In this document: positions 11,083-18,558 of the stretch, piece by piece | Numbering within the stretch: position 1 is the stretch's first letter | Layout of the letters: each line of letters begins with the position of its first letter | Assembly: GCA_017853715.1 (NCBI GenBank) | Contig: JAFMIZ010000013.1 | Span: 1 to 39,082, forward strand | From: Pedosphaera sp. | GTDB taxonomy: Bacteria; Verrucomicrobiota; Verrucomicrobiia; Limisphaerales; DSYF01 | DNA: 39,082 bases | Reading direction: 5' to 3' | Notes under the pieces: model-generated | Told to the model about the DNA's origin: nothing | What the model saw: only the letters and a program-made list of their open reading frames with translations | Database searches by the model: none | Program-made: the position numbers and the translations under genes

Positions 11083-11520
11083 ATGACCAAGAGCAAGAAC
11101 ACAAAAGCCAAGGCTCCTGCGCAAGCCAAGGTGGTTTATGAAATCGCGCAGCCCATCACCGTAAAACCTGCCAAGCACCCCGCGAAGACCAAGGCCAAAG
11201 CCAAGGCTCCCGCCGCGCCTGCCCCGGTTGAAGCGGCGAAGCCGGTGGCAGCCGCTCCCGCGGCGCCAGTCACCCCGAAGATCCGCCTGGAAATCTCCAA
11301 GCCCGGTGCCCAATCGGTGGCCGTGGCCGGTTCCTTCAATTCCTGGCAGCCGGAACAGGCCAGCAGCACCGGCAGCGGTGGCTGGGTCAAAGAACTTACC
11401 GTCGGCCCCGGCCGCTACGAATACATGCTCGTGGTGGACGGCCAGTGGATGGCCGACCCGAATGCCAAGGAATACGTCCCGAATCCGTTCGGTGGCCAGA
11501 ATTCCGTGCTGGTCGTTTGA
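11083..11520 (+). CDS. Small protein with glycogen-binding (AMPK-beta/CBM48-like) domain
   Basis: The protein has 145 residues from the ATG at 11083. The first 60 are a Lys/Ala/Pro-rich, probably disordered tail (TKAKAPAQAK, AKTKAKAKAPAAPAP). The rest is a single Ig-like E-set domain: VTPKIRLEISKPGAQSVAVAGSFNSWQ...GGWVKELTVGPGRYEYMLVVDGQWMADPNAKEYVPNPFGGQNSVLVV. The GSFNSW, Y-E-Y-x-x-V-V-D-G-x-W and D-P blocks are typical of AMPK-beta glycogen-recognition and isoamylase N-terminal domains. There is no catalytic domain, so it is a carbohydrate-binding or regulatory protein. The basic tail could bind nucleic acid or a partner. The upstream promoter and the AT-rich leader support this start. The strong hairpin after the stop makes it a monocistronic unit. 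Confidence 0.82.
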   Translation: MTKSKNTKAKAPAQAKVVYEIAQPITVKPAKHPAKTKAKAKAPAAPAPVEAAKPVAAAPAAPVTPKIRLEISKPGAQSVAVAGSFNSWQPEQASSTGSGGWVKELTVGPGRYEYMLVVDGQWMADPNAKEYVPNPFGGQNSVLVV

Positions 11521-11556
11521 TCTGCCCGCGCGATTGGTTCGCGCCAGCGACTCCGC

Positions 11557-11603
11557 AGACGCCTCGCAACTGTCGTGACAGACAGGCGAGGCGTCTCTAT
11601 TTT
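11557..11603 (+). terminator. Hairpin terminator between the CBM-fold gene and mqnD
   Basis: AGACGCCTCGC (11557-11567) pairs with GCGAGGCGTCT (11586-11596). A second inner stem CTGTC/GACAG lies in the loop, and CTATTTT follows. It overlaps the longer mqnD start in the ORF track, which argues for the ATG at 11611. Confidence 0.8.
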
Positions 11604-11610
11604 GCGGGGC

Positions 11611-12462
11611 ATGGCGCAGACAACATTGACGCTGGGACATTCGCCCGATCCAGACGACGCTTTCATGTTCTACGGATTGGCGAAGGAACTCATTCCCAGC
11701 CACGGCTACCGGTTCGAGCACATCTTGCAGGATATCCAGACGCTGAATGAGCGAGCGACTCGTGGCGAACTGGATATCTCAGCCGTGAGCATCCATGCGT
11801 ATGCCTTCGTGAGCGACAAGTACGCGCTGCTTCCCAGCGGCGCGAGCATGGGCGACGGCTACGGGCCGATGCTCGTGGCGAAACAAAAGTTCAGCCGCGA
11901 GGAGATTGCGAAGAGGAGGATTGCCGTGCCGGGCACGATGACCAGCGCCTTCCTGGCGTTGCAACTGTGGCTGGGCAAACCGGCGAAGGAGTTTGATTAC
12001 GTCGTGGTGCCGTTCGACCAGATTTTCCAGGCGGTGCGCGAGGGCCGGGCGGAGGTGGGATTGATCATACACGAGGGGCAACTGACATATCAGAACGAGG
12101 GACTTGTCGTGTGCGAAGACTTGGGGGTGTGGTGGGGACGCGAGAATGACGGGCTGCCGTTGCCGCTTGGCGGGAACGTGATCCATAAACGCTTCGCGCC
12201 CGAAGTCCGGCGGCAGATTTCTGATGTTCTGACAGCGAGCATCCAGTTCAGCTTGGATCATCGCCCGGAGGCGGTGCGGCACGCGTTGCAGTACGCCCGC
12301 GACATGGGCCGTGATTTGGCGGACAAGTTCGTGGGTATGTATGTGAACCACTGGACCCTCGACTACGGCGACCGAGGGCGGGAGTCCATCCGCCGCTTCC
12401 TGGGCGGGGCTTTTGAGCGGGGCATCATCCCGCACCGCCAAGAACTTGAATTCGTGGTTTGA
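11611..12462 (+). CDS. mqnD: 1,4-dihydroxy-6-naphthoate synthase (menaquinone futalosine pathway)
   Basis: MqnD converts cyclic dehypoxanthinyl futalosine to 1,4-dihydroxy-6-naphthoate in the alternative menaquinone route. The 283 residues have a periplasmic-binding-protein-like fold but no signal peptide. Typical MqnD blocks are LGHSPDPDDAFMFYGL at the N terminus, LNERATRGELDISAVSIHAY, GASMGDGYGPMLV and LPLGGNVIHKRF. The start at 11611 is preferred because the longer track ORF begins inside the upstream terminator hairpin. GCGGGG lies just before the ATG. The other pathway genes (mqnA, mqnB, mqnC) are not in the window. Another terminator-like hairpin lies after the gene, just before purA. 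Confidence 0.95.
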   Translation: MAQTTLTLGHSPDPDDAFMFYGLAKELIPSHGYRFEHILQDIQTLNERATRGELDISAVSIHAYAFVSDKYALLPSGASMGDGYGPMLVAKQKFSREEIAKRRIAVPGTMTSAFLALQLWLGKPAKEFDYVVVPFDQIFQAVREGRAEVGLIIHEGQLTYQNEGLVVCEDLGVWWGRENDGLPLPLGGNVIHKRFAPEVRRQISDVLTASIQFSLDHRPEAVRHALQYARDMGRDLADKFVGMYVNHWTLDYGDRGRESIRRFLGGAFERGIIPHRQELEFVV

Positions 12463-12554
12463 TCCTTGGGGTGGAAAGTTCGCGGTTCGCGAATCCTGCG
12501 TTGACCGGGCTCGGTGAAATCCCTAGTTTCTGCCCGCAAAGACCTCGTGCTTTG

Positions 12555-12585
12555 CCCCGAATGCAGTTCGGGGATTTTTATTTTT
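12555..12585 (+). terminator. Terminator or attenuator hairpin directly before purA
   Basis: CCCCGAA (12555-12561), loop TGCAG and TTCGGGG (12567-12573) are followed by ATTTTTATTTTT. The purA ATG is at 12591, only 17 bases after the stem. It may end mqnD transcripts, attenuate purA, or both. Confidence 0.82.
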
Positions 12586-12590
12586 AGCTT

Positions 12591-13859
12591 ATGGCAAACA
12601 CCATTCTTGTGGGCGCCCAATGGGGCGATGAAGGCAAAGGCAAAATCATCGACGTGCTGACCGAAGAGGCGGATGTCGTCGTGCGTTCGCAGGGCGGCAA
12701 CAACGCCGGTCACACGGTGATCGTCAAAGGCCAGAAATACGTCCTGCACCTTGTTCCCTCGGGCGTGTTGCGCAAAGGCGTGAAGAACGTCATCTCCAAC
12801 GGCGTGGTCGTGGACCCCGTCAGCCTGGTGGGCGAGATCGAGGGCCTGCGCAAGCTGGGCGTGAAAGTGGACGGCAGTCTGTTCCTTAGCGAGACGGCGC
12901 ATCTGGTGCTGCCTTACCACCGTGAACTCGACGGCGCGCGCGAAATGCTCAAGGGCAAGAACAAGATCGGCACCACCAAACGAGGCATCGGCCCGGCTTA
13001 CGGTGACAAGGCTGCCCGTGTTGGTCTGCGCGTGGCTGATCTGGTCAACCCGGAGCGGTTTGAAGCCAAGCTCAAGGCCCGCGTGAAGGAAAACAACGAA
13101 GTGCTCAAAGCACTCGGTGCAAAACCGCTTTCGTTCAAGGAAATTCACGCCGCCTATCGCAAGGCGGGCGATTATTTGAAGCCGTTCGTCACCAACACTG
13201 TTGTGCTGCTGCACCAAGCGTTGCAGAAAGGTGAGGCGATGTTGTTTGAAGGCGCGCAGGGGACGTTCCTCGACATTGACCACGGCACCTATCCGTTTGT
13301 GACGTCCTCCAACACGACAGCGGGTGGCGCTTGCACCGGTTCAGGCGTCCCGCCGCATCGCATCGATCGCGTGGTGGGCGTGCTGAAAGCCTACACCACT
13401 CGCGTCGGCGAGGGGCCGTTGCCGACCGAGAACGCCGAGATCTCCGACATGCTTCACGCCATGGGCCGCGAGTTCGGAGCAACCACCGGCCGGGCGCGCC
13501 GCTGCGGCTGGTTTGATGCGGTCGCCACGCGCCATGCGCAGATGGTCAATGGCATCGATGACCTCGCCATTACAAACGTGGACGGACTGGACACCACCGA
13601 GACCATCAAGGTGTGCATCGCCTACCGCGACGGCAAGAAGCGCTACGATTATCTGCCCACGGACGTGGAAGTGCTGGCCCGCTGCGAGCCGGTGTATGCC
13701 GAATTCGAGGGCTGGCTCCAGCCGTTGGACAAGATTCGCAGTTGGGACAAGATGCCCGCGAAGGCGAAGGCGTATCTCAAGGCCATCGCTGAACTGACCG
13801 GAGCGCGATTGAGCATCGTTTCCGTCGGTCCCGGCCGGGAGCAGACGATGTTTCTGTAG
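12591..13859 (+). CDS. purA: Adenylosuccinate synthetase
   Basis: PurA catalyses the GTP-dependent first step from IMP to AMP (IMP plus aspartate to adenylosuccinate) in the cytosol. The 422 residues match the family length. Visible signatures are the N-terminal P-loop GAQWGDEGKGK, QGGNNAGHTV, GTTKRGIGPAY, FEGAQGTFLDIDHGTYPFVTSSNT and GATTGRARRCGWFD. The ATG at 12591 fits the universal start of the family (MANTILVGAQWGDEGKGK). No Shine-Dalgarno sequence lies between the T-rich flank of the preceding hairpin and the ATG. Because an intrinsic-terminator shape directly precedes the start, control of purA by attenuation is possible. No purine riboswitch is recognisable. Confidence 0.98.
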   Translation: MANTILVGAQWGDEGKGKIIDVLTEEADVVVRSQGGNNAGHTVIVKGQKYVLHLVPSGVLRKGVKNVISNGVVVDPVSLVGEIEGLRKLGVKVDGSLFLSETAHLVLPYHRELDGAREMLKGKNKIGTTKRGIGPAYGDKAARVGLRVADLVNPERFEAKLKARVKENNEVLKALGAKPLSFKEIHAAYRKAGDYLKPFVTNTVVLLHQALQKGEAMLFEGAQGTFLDIDHGTYPFVTSSNTTAGGACTGSGVPPHRIDRVVGVLKAYTTRVGEGPLPTENAEISDMLHAMGREFGATTGRARRCGWFDAVATRHAQMVNGIDDLAITNVDGLDTTETIKVCIAYRDGKKRYDYLPTDVEVLARCEPVYAEFEGWLQPLDKIRSWDKMPAKAKAYLKAIAELTGARLSIVSVGPGREQTMFL

Positions 13860-13933
13860 TGTTACGGATTTTGAGGGCTCGGTTCCGGGTCTGCTTCGGC
13901 TCACAGCCCGAATCAAGAAGCTAACCGCTTTCC

Positions 13934-14665
13934 ATGACAACGTCCCATCTCAGCGCTGAAGCCAAGGGCACCTTGCCTCAGCACGTGGCCATCATCATGG
14001 ATGGCAACGGGCGTTGGGCGAAGCAACGTCATCTGCCGCGTGTGGAGGGGCATCGGCGCGGCGCCGAGTCGGCGCGCACCATCATCCGGGCTGCGGGAGA
14101 ATTGGGCATCAAGTATCTCACCCTCTACGCGTTTTCGACCGAGAATTGGAGCCGTCCGAAGGACGAGGTGGATACGTTGATGAAGTATCTGGTCCAGTAT
14201 CTCAAGCGCGAGACGCCCGACTTGCACAAGAACAACGTTCGTCTTCAGGTCATTGGCCAGATTTGGCGCTTGCCGGAGAATGTTCAGGAACAAATCCGCA
14301 AGTCCATCGCCGCGCTCGATAAGAACAACGGGCTCACATTGATTCTCGCACTGAGTTACAGCGGGCGTGCTGAGTTGGTGGATGCAGTGCGGGCGATTGC
14401 CGCCAAGGCCAAGGAAGGGCGCATTGATCCGGCGGACATCAACGAACGCGTCATCTCCGAACATCTGCACACCCGCAACTGGCCTGATCCTGATTTGCTC
14501 ATCCGCACCAGTGGCGAGATGCGCGTCAGCAACTTTCTCCTCTGGCAGATTTCCTACGCAGAGTTTGTTTTGACCCCCACGCTCTGGCCCGATTTCCGCA
14601 AGCCACAGCTCATTGAGGCCCTCGAAGAATACACCCGGCGGCATCGTCGCTTCGGCGGGCTGTAA
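13934..14665 (+). CDS. uppS: Isoprenyl transferase (undecaprenyl diphosphate synthase)
   Basis: This cis-prenyltransferase makes the polyprenyl carrier for cell-wall and lipopolysaccharide synthesis; 243 residues. The catalytic motif HVAIIMDGNGRWAKQR (D23) is followed by RVEGHRRGAES, LTLYAFSTENWSRP and the C-terminal DPDLLIRTSGEMRVSNFLLWQISYAEFVL, all diagnostic for the family. The chain length of the product (C55 or shorter) cannot be told from sequence. It lies 74 bases after purA on the same strand, with no clear terminator between them, so read-through is possible. It is followed by the small Cys/His protein that begins the metal cluster. Confidence 0.97.
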   Translation: MTTSHLSAEAKGTLPQHVAIIMDGNGRWAKQRHLPRVEGHRRGAESARTIIRAAGELGIKYLTLYAFSTENWSRPKDEVDTLMKYLVQYLKRETPDLHKNNVRLQVIGQIWRLPENVQEQIRKSIAALDKNNGLTLILALSYSGRAELVDAVRAIAAKAKEGRIDPADINERVISEHLHTRNWPDPDLLIRTSGEMRVSNFLLWQISYAEFVLTPTLWPDFRKPQLIEALEEYTRRHRRFGGL

Positions 14666-14692
14666 CGGCTGGGCCTTGCCCCCTGGCCTGTG

Positions 14693-15019
14693 ATGTGCTT
14701 GAGTAGCCGCGCTGTGCAAGGCAACCGTCATCAGAAAAGCCTGTTCTCGCTCGCCAAACCTTGGCTGGCGGGCCTGCTGGCATGGCTTTGGGTGGTGCTC
14801 GTTGCCGAATCGGTCGGGCACCGTTGTGAATCAGATCGCGCGGCCCATCCTGATTGTGCCGCGTGCCAAATGGCGCACGGGACGCTGCTTGCCAATGGAT
14901 CCACGGAGACGTCGCTGGTGGTCCCCACAACTGAAGTTGCCTTCCGATCCGTTTGGATTCTGCCGACTTGCGATTCGACCGATCTTCGTCTGTCTCCCGG
15001 CCGCGCTCCCCCGGCCTAA
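14693..15019 (+). CDS. Small Cys/His protein, membrane-anchored or exported
   Basis: I do not recognise a named family. The protein has about 108 residues with a positively charged start, one hydrophobic segment (KPWLAGLLAWLWVVLVAESVG, about 20-42) and then HRCESDRAAHPDCAACQMAHG. This groups four metal-capable side chains and a CxxC in a short stretch. The tail ends SPGRAPPA. The CxxC is followed by QMAH rather than H, so this is not a c-type haem site. A tandem GTG-ATG at 14690-14695 gives two possible starts. It sits directly before the outer-membrane barrel and ZnuA/ZnuB-type genes. Small Cys-rich proteins with an RGPPA-like tail are often found beside metal-transport genes, so a periplasmic metal-binding or sensing role is a reasonable guess. 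Confidence 0.6.
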   Translation: MCLSSRAVQGNRHQKSLFSLAKPWLAGLLAWLWVVLVAESVGHRCESDRAAHPDCAACQMAHGTLLANGSTETSLVVPTTEVAFRSVWILPTCDSTDLRLSPGRAPPA

Positions 15020-15111
15020 CCGATCTTCCTGTCCCAATCCAATTCGTTGGTGTCCCAGTCCAAGCAGGGCGGGGACCACGCTTTAGTCTTAACCTTTTTT
15101 GTGGAGTTAAC

Positions 15112-16650
15112 ATGAAAACTTTGTCTCGATTGGCGCTAGTTTGTGGTTTGATGACGGTGGGCATCACGTCTCCTGCTCAGGAGTCGTCCCAAGTGGGGCA
15201 GTTGCAAAAGCAACTGCAGGAGATGCAAAAGAACTTCGAGCGGATGCAACAGTTGCAACGCGAACAGATTGAAGGCTTGCAGAAACAACTCGAAACGTTG
15301 CAGACGGCGACTGCCAGCAATACAGCGGCCGTTGTTGCGTCGGCACCAGGTGTCGCGCAGCCAGCCCCGTCGTGGCGCCCCACGGACCCCGTGCGAGCGG
15401 GCAAGGGCGCAGCCTACATGGATGTAGGCCTCGTGGCGACCGTGGCTGCGGGTGGTTCAACGGCGCAAGACGTGGAGGAACTGCAAATCGGCGGACACGA
15501 TCCGAATCAACGCGGCTTCACTGTGCAAGGCGTGGAAGCGAATTTCACCGGCGGGGTTGACCCTTACTTTCGCGGCAATGCCAACATCCTCTTTGGCCTC
15601 GATGCGGAAGGTGAATCCTACGTTGAACTGGAAGAGGCCTGGGCGGAAACCGTTTCGTTGCCGGCCAACCTGCAGGTGCGCGGCGGACAATTCCTGACCG
15701 ACTTCGGACGCGTCAACACGCAGCATCCGCATCAGTGGGGCTTTGTGGATGCGCCGTTGGTGAATGCGCGCTTCCTCGGTGCCGACGGACTGCGCAACCC
15801 GGGCGCTCGCGTCTCGTGGCTCGCGCCGACGCCGTTCTACTCCGAGCTGTTCCTCGCCGTGCAAAACAGTCAGGGCGAAACCGCCGCTGGTTTTCGCAGC
15901 GAAGGCGGGCACTCCCACGGTGGCGAGGAAGAGGAGGAGGTGCCGTTTGGCTTCCGTCATGCTGACAACGACCGCGGTGTGCGTGGGGCGGACGATCTGC
16001 TGTTCACGCCTCGCTGGGCTTCGTCCTTCGAGCTGACGGACAATCAAACCGTGCTCGCCGGTGTCTCGGCCGCATTCGGTCCGAACTCCTCCGGCGGCGG
16101 TGGCGACACGCGCACGGAGATTTACGGCGCAGACCTGACGTGGAAATGGAAGGCTCCGAATGCGGAGCGCGGGTTTCCCTTCGTGGCGTGGCAATCGGAA
16201 GTCATGCTCCGCAAATACGACCTCGGCGAATTCGACTGGTCAGGCGAGCCGCCGGATGGCTTGCTGGTTTTGGAATCAGACGGCGTGACACCCGCTGTGC
16301 TCGGTCGCGAGACGGTCAACGACTGGGGCTTCTACAGCCAGTTGCTGTGGGGGTTCAAGCCCGGTTGGGTGGCGGGATTGCGGTTTGATTACGTGGGCGG
16401 CGACCGGGCGAATTATGAATCCGCCGGGTTGATCGCACAGGATGCCGATGGCAATCAGGAAGCTTTGGGTCGCGACCCGCTGCGGGACTCGCGCTGGCGG
16501 CTTTCGCCCAACCTGACTTGGTATCCGAGCGAGTTTTCCAAGATTCGCTTGCAATACAATTACGATGAGCGCAATGACCTCGGCGACGACCACTCCGTGT
16601 GGTTGCAGTTTGAGTTCTTGCTGGGCGCACACGCCGCGCACAAGTTCTAA
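15112..16650 (+). CDS. Outer-membrane beta-barrel protein of metal-uptake type, with coiled coil and His/Glu-rich loop
   Basis: The protein has 512 residues from the ATG at 15112, which has GTGGAG upstream. The track's 14953 start overlaps the previous gene and lacks the signal peptide. Order: signal peptide (MKTLSRLALVCGLMTVGITSPAQ), a Gln/Leu-rich coiled coil (about 25-65), a linker, then a barrel with alternating strands beginning AAYMDVGLVATVAAGGS. The block GGHDPNQRGFTVQGVEANF...RGGQFLTDFGRVNTQHPHQWGFVDAPLVN is familiar from uncharacterised barrels found beside zinc ABC transporters. A loop near residues 264-285 (GGHSHGGEEEEEVPFGFRHADND) is rich in His and Glu and could catch Zn2+ at the surface. 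It has no TonB box that I can see. Its place before ZnuA/ZnuB-type genes fits metal entry across the outer membrane. Confidence 0.82.
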   Translation: MKTLSRLALVCGLMTVGITSPAQESSQVGQLQKQLQEMQKNFERMQQLQREQIEGLQKQLETLQTATASNTAAVVASAPGVAQPAPSWRPTDPVRAGKGAAYMDVGLVATVAAGGSTAQDVEELQIGGHDPNQRGFTVQGVEANFTGGVDPYFRGNANILFGLDAEGESYVELEEAWAETVSLPANLQVRGGQFLTDFGRVNTQHPHQWGFVDAPLVNARFLGADGLRNPGARVSWLAPTPFYSELFLAVQNSQGETAAGFRSEGGHSHGGEEEEEVPFGFRHADNDRGVRGADDLLFTPRWASSFELTDNQTVLAGVSAAFGPNSSGGGGDTRTEIYGADLTWKWKAPNAERGFPFVAWQSEVMLRKYDLGEFDWSGEPPDGLLVLESDGVTPAVLGRETVNDWGFYSQLLWGFKPGWVAGLRFDYVGGDRANYESAGLIAQDADGNQEALGRDPLRDSRWRLSPNLTWYPSEFSKIRLQYNYDERNDLGDDHSVWLQFEFLLGAHAAHKF

Positions 16651-16682
16651 TTCGCAACGGACCACTGGAATTGCATCAAATA

Positions 16683-17606
16683 ATGAAAAGCATTCTGTGT
16701 GCGACCATCACTCTGATGCTCGCTGCCAGTGCGCAGGCGCGGCTGAACGTCGTTGCCACCACGCCGGACCTTGCCTCCATCGCCAGCGCGGTGGGCGGCA
16801 AGGAAATCCAGCTCACCACACTGGCTCGACCCAACGAAGACCCGCATTTCGTCGAGGCCAAGCCCAGCTTCATCGTGAAGTTGAACAAGGCAGACGTCCT
16901 TGTGCACGGCGGGGCGGAACTGGAAGGTGGCTGGCTCTCGCCTTTGCTGGCAGGAGCGCGCAACGCCAAGATTGTTTCCGCCGCCAAGGGCGACGTGCGC
17001 TGTTGCGAAGGCGTGCCCATGCTGGATGTGCCCACAGAACTGGATCGTTCCAAGGGCGACATCCACGCGGCGGGCAATCCGCATTACATGGTGGATCCCG
17101 AGAATGCCAAGATCGTGGCGCATCACATGGCCGATGCCTTCAGTGCTTCGGACGAGGCGAACCGGGAATACTACCAGGCCAATGCGAAGAATTTAATGGC
17201 GACGTTGGACGCCAAACTCAAGGAATGGCAGACCACGCTGGCGCCATTCAAGGGCCAGCAGCTTGTGTCTTATCACAACTCGTGGCTTTATTTCGCGAAC
17301 CGCTTCGGGCTCAAGACCGAGCTGTTCGTCGAACCCAAGCCGGGCATCCCGCCCAGCCCGTCGCATTTGGCGGAGTTGATGGCCAAAATGAAATCCCGCG
17401 GCGTCAAAGTCATCATTGTGGATCCTTACCTGAACCGGAAATCCGCCGAGACCGTGGCGCGCGGCACGGGCGGAACGGTGGTGGATGTGGCGCAATTCCC
17501 GGGGGCGATCAAGGGCACCGACGGCGACTACATCGCGTTGATGGATCATCTTGTGAAAACCATCGCGGATGCGTTGAAGGGGCAGGGCGCTGCAATAGCG
17601 AAGTGA
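16683..17606 (+). CDS. Metal ABC transporter substrate-binding protein (ZnuA-like, cluster A-I)
   Basis: This periplasmic zinc/manganese-binding protein has 307 residues from the ATG at 16683. A short signal peptide (MKSILCATITLMLAASAQA) has no lipobox Cys. The ligands expected for this family are visible: His in NEDPHFVEAKPS, His in GNPHYMVDPENA, His in LVSYHNSWLYF and Asp in VIIVDPYLNRK. The His-rich loop typical of zinc-specific ZnuA is missing; a CC pair sits in VRCCEGVPMLDVP instead. The form GDIHAAGNPHY favours zinc, but metal choice cannot be settled. The gene lies 32 bases after the barrel gene and 40 bases before the permease, so they probably form one unit. The cognate ATPase gene is not next to it. 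Confidence 0.92.
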   Translation: MKSILCATITLMLAASAQARLNVVATTPDLASIASAVGGKEIQLTTLARPNEDPHFVEAKPSFIVKLNKADVLVHGGAELEGGWLSPLLAGARNAKIVSAAKGDVRCCEGVPMLDVPTELDRSKGDIHAAGNPHYMVDPENAKIVAHHMADAFSASDEANREYYQANAKNLMATLDAKLKEWQTTLAPFKGQQLVSYHNSWLYFANRFGLKTELFVEPKPGIPPSPSHLAELMAKMKSRGVKVIIVDPYLNRKSAETVARGTGGTVVDVAQFPGAIKGTDGDYIALMDHLVKTIADALKGQGAAIAK

Positions 17607-17616
17607 TTTGCACAAC

Positions 17617-17646
17617 GTGCCGGGTCGCAGACCGGCGCTCTTATTT
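17617..17646 (+). repeat. REP-like hairpin between the znuA-like and znuB-like genes
   Basis: GTGCCGGGTCGCAGACCGGCGC (17617-17638) folds into a stem with a GCA loop and one bulged G, followed by TCTTATTT and then the ATG at 17647. The sequence resembles a REP-type palindrome. It could also act as a weak terminator between binding protein and permease, lowering permease output. Confidence 0.6.
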
Positions 17647-18495
17647 ATGAACGAGTTCAGTGAGATGATTTCGATTCTCAAGTGGCCGCTGCTGGCATGC
17701 CTGATGTTGCCGCCGTTGCTGGTGTATTTCGGACTGCATATACTGCGGCGCGAAGTCATCTTTGTGGATCTTGCGTTGGCCCAGGTCGCCACGCTGGGAG
17801 CCTGCGTCGCCATCCTGTTCGACGTGGATCCGCACGACTGGCAGAGCTACGCGTTCTCGGTGGGCTTTACATTGGTGGGCGCCGCCATCTTCACCCTCAC
17901 GCGAACACGCAAGGATCATCGTGTGCCCCAAGAAGCGTTGATCGGTATCGTGTATGTGGTGGCGGCGGCGGGCGGGATCCTGCTGCTGAACAACAGCCCG
18001 CACGGCAACGAAGAGTTGAAGCAAACGCTCGTGGGCGAGTTGTTGTATCTACAAACGCCAGCGCAGGTTTTGCTTCCGTTTGCGCTGTATGCGGCGATCG
18101 GTGCGGTTCATTACATTTTTCGCCAGAAATTCATGGCGCTCTCGTTTGAGCCGGATCGGGCGGAACGCGAGGGTTGGTCGGTGCGGGGCTGGGATTTTCT
18201 GTTCTACACCCTGTTCGGTCTCGTGGTGACGACTTTCGTTCACATCGGCGGTGTGCTGCTGGTGTTCTCGTATCTCATCATCCCGGCGGCGTGCGCCAAT
18301 TTCCTGGGACGCAAACTGGGCACCTTGATTGCCCTGGGCTGCGTAGTATCCACGCTCGGCAGCGTGACCGGGCTTTATTGTTCCTACGCGTTCAACTGGC
18401 CCATCGGCGCGGCCATCGTGTGCGTGCTGGGAGCGATGCTGCTGCTGGTGCGGGTCGGCGTGGCTTTCAGAAAGCCCAAGACGACTTCAGCCTAG
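17647..18495 (+). CDS. Metal ABC transporter permease (ZnuB-like)
   Basis: This is an inner-membrane permease of the ABC-3 family (zinc/manganese/iron), 282 residues from the ATG at 17647. It has about eight hydrophobic segments. The cytoplasmic coupling motif region and start resemble ZnuB/MntB: REVIFVDLALAQVATLGACVAIL near the N terminus, then FYTLFGLVVTTFVHIGGVLLVFSYLIIPAACANFL, which carries the conserved G-x-L-L-V-x-x-x-L-I-x-P-A block. The track's TTG start at 17608 runs through the upstream hairpin and is rejected. It has no Shine-Dalgarno sequence. ABC-3 permeases need a separate ATPase, and none lies beside this gene or the binding protein. Confidence 0.92.
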   Translation: MNEFSEMISILKWPLLACLMLPPLLVYFGLHILRREVIFVDLALAQVATLGACVAILFDVDPHDWQSYAFSVGFTLVGAAIFTLTRTRKDHRVPQEALIGIVYVVAAAGGILLLNNSPHGNEELKQTLVGELLYLQTPAQVLLPFALYAAIGAVHYIFRQKFMALSFEPDRAEREGWSVRGWDFLFYTLFGLVVTTFVHIGGVLLVFSYLIIPAACANFLGRKLGTLIALGCVVSTLGSVTGLYCSYAFNWPIGAAIVCVLGAMLLLVRVGVAFRKPKTTSA

Positions 18496-18558
18496 GATAT
18501 CCGCTGGGGTACACTGAGGCTTGGCGGTCGGCGGGCGGACTGCTTAACTCTGCGCCCG

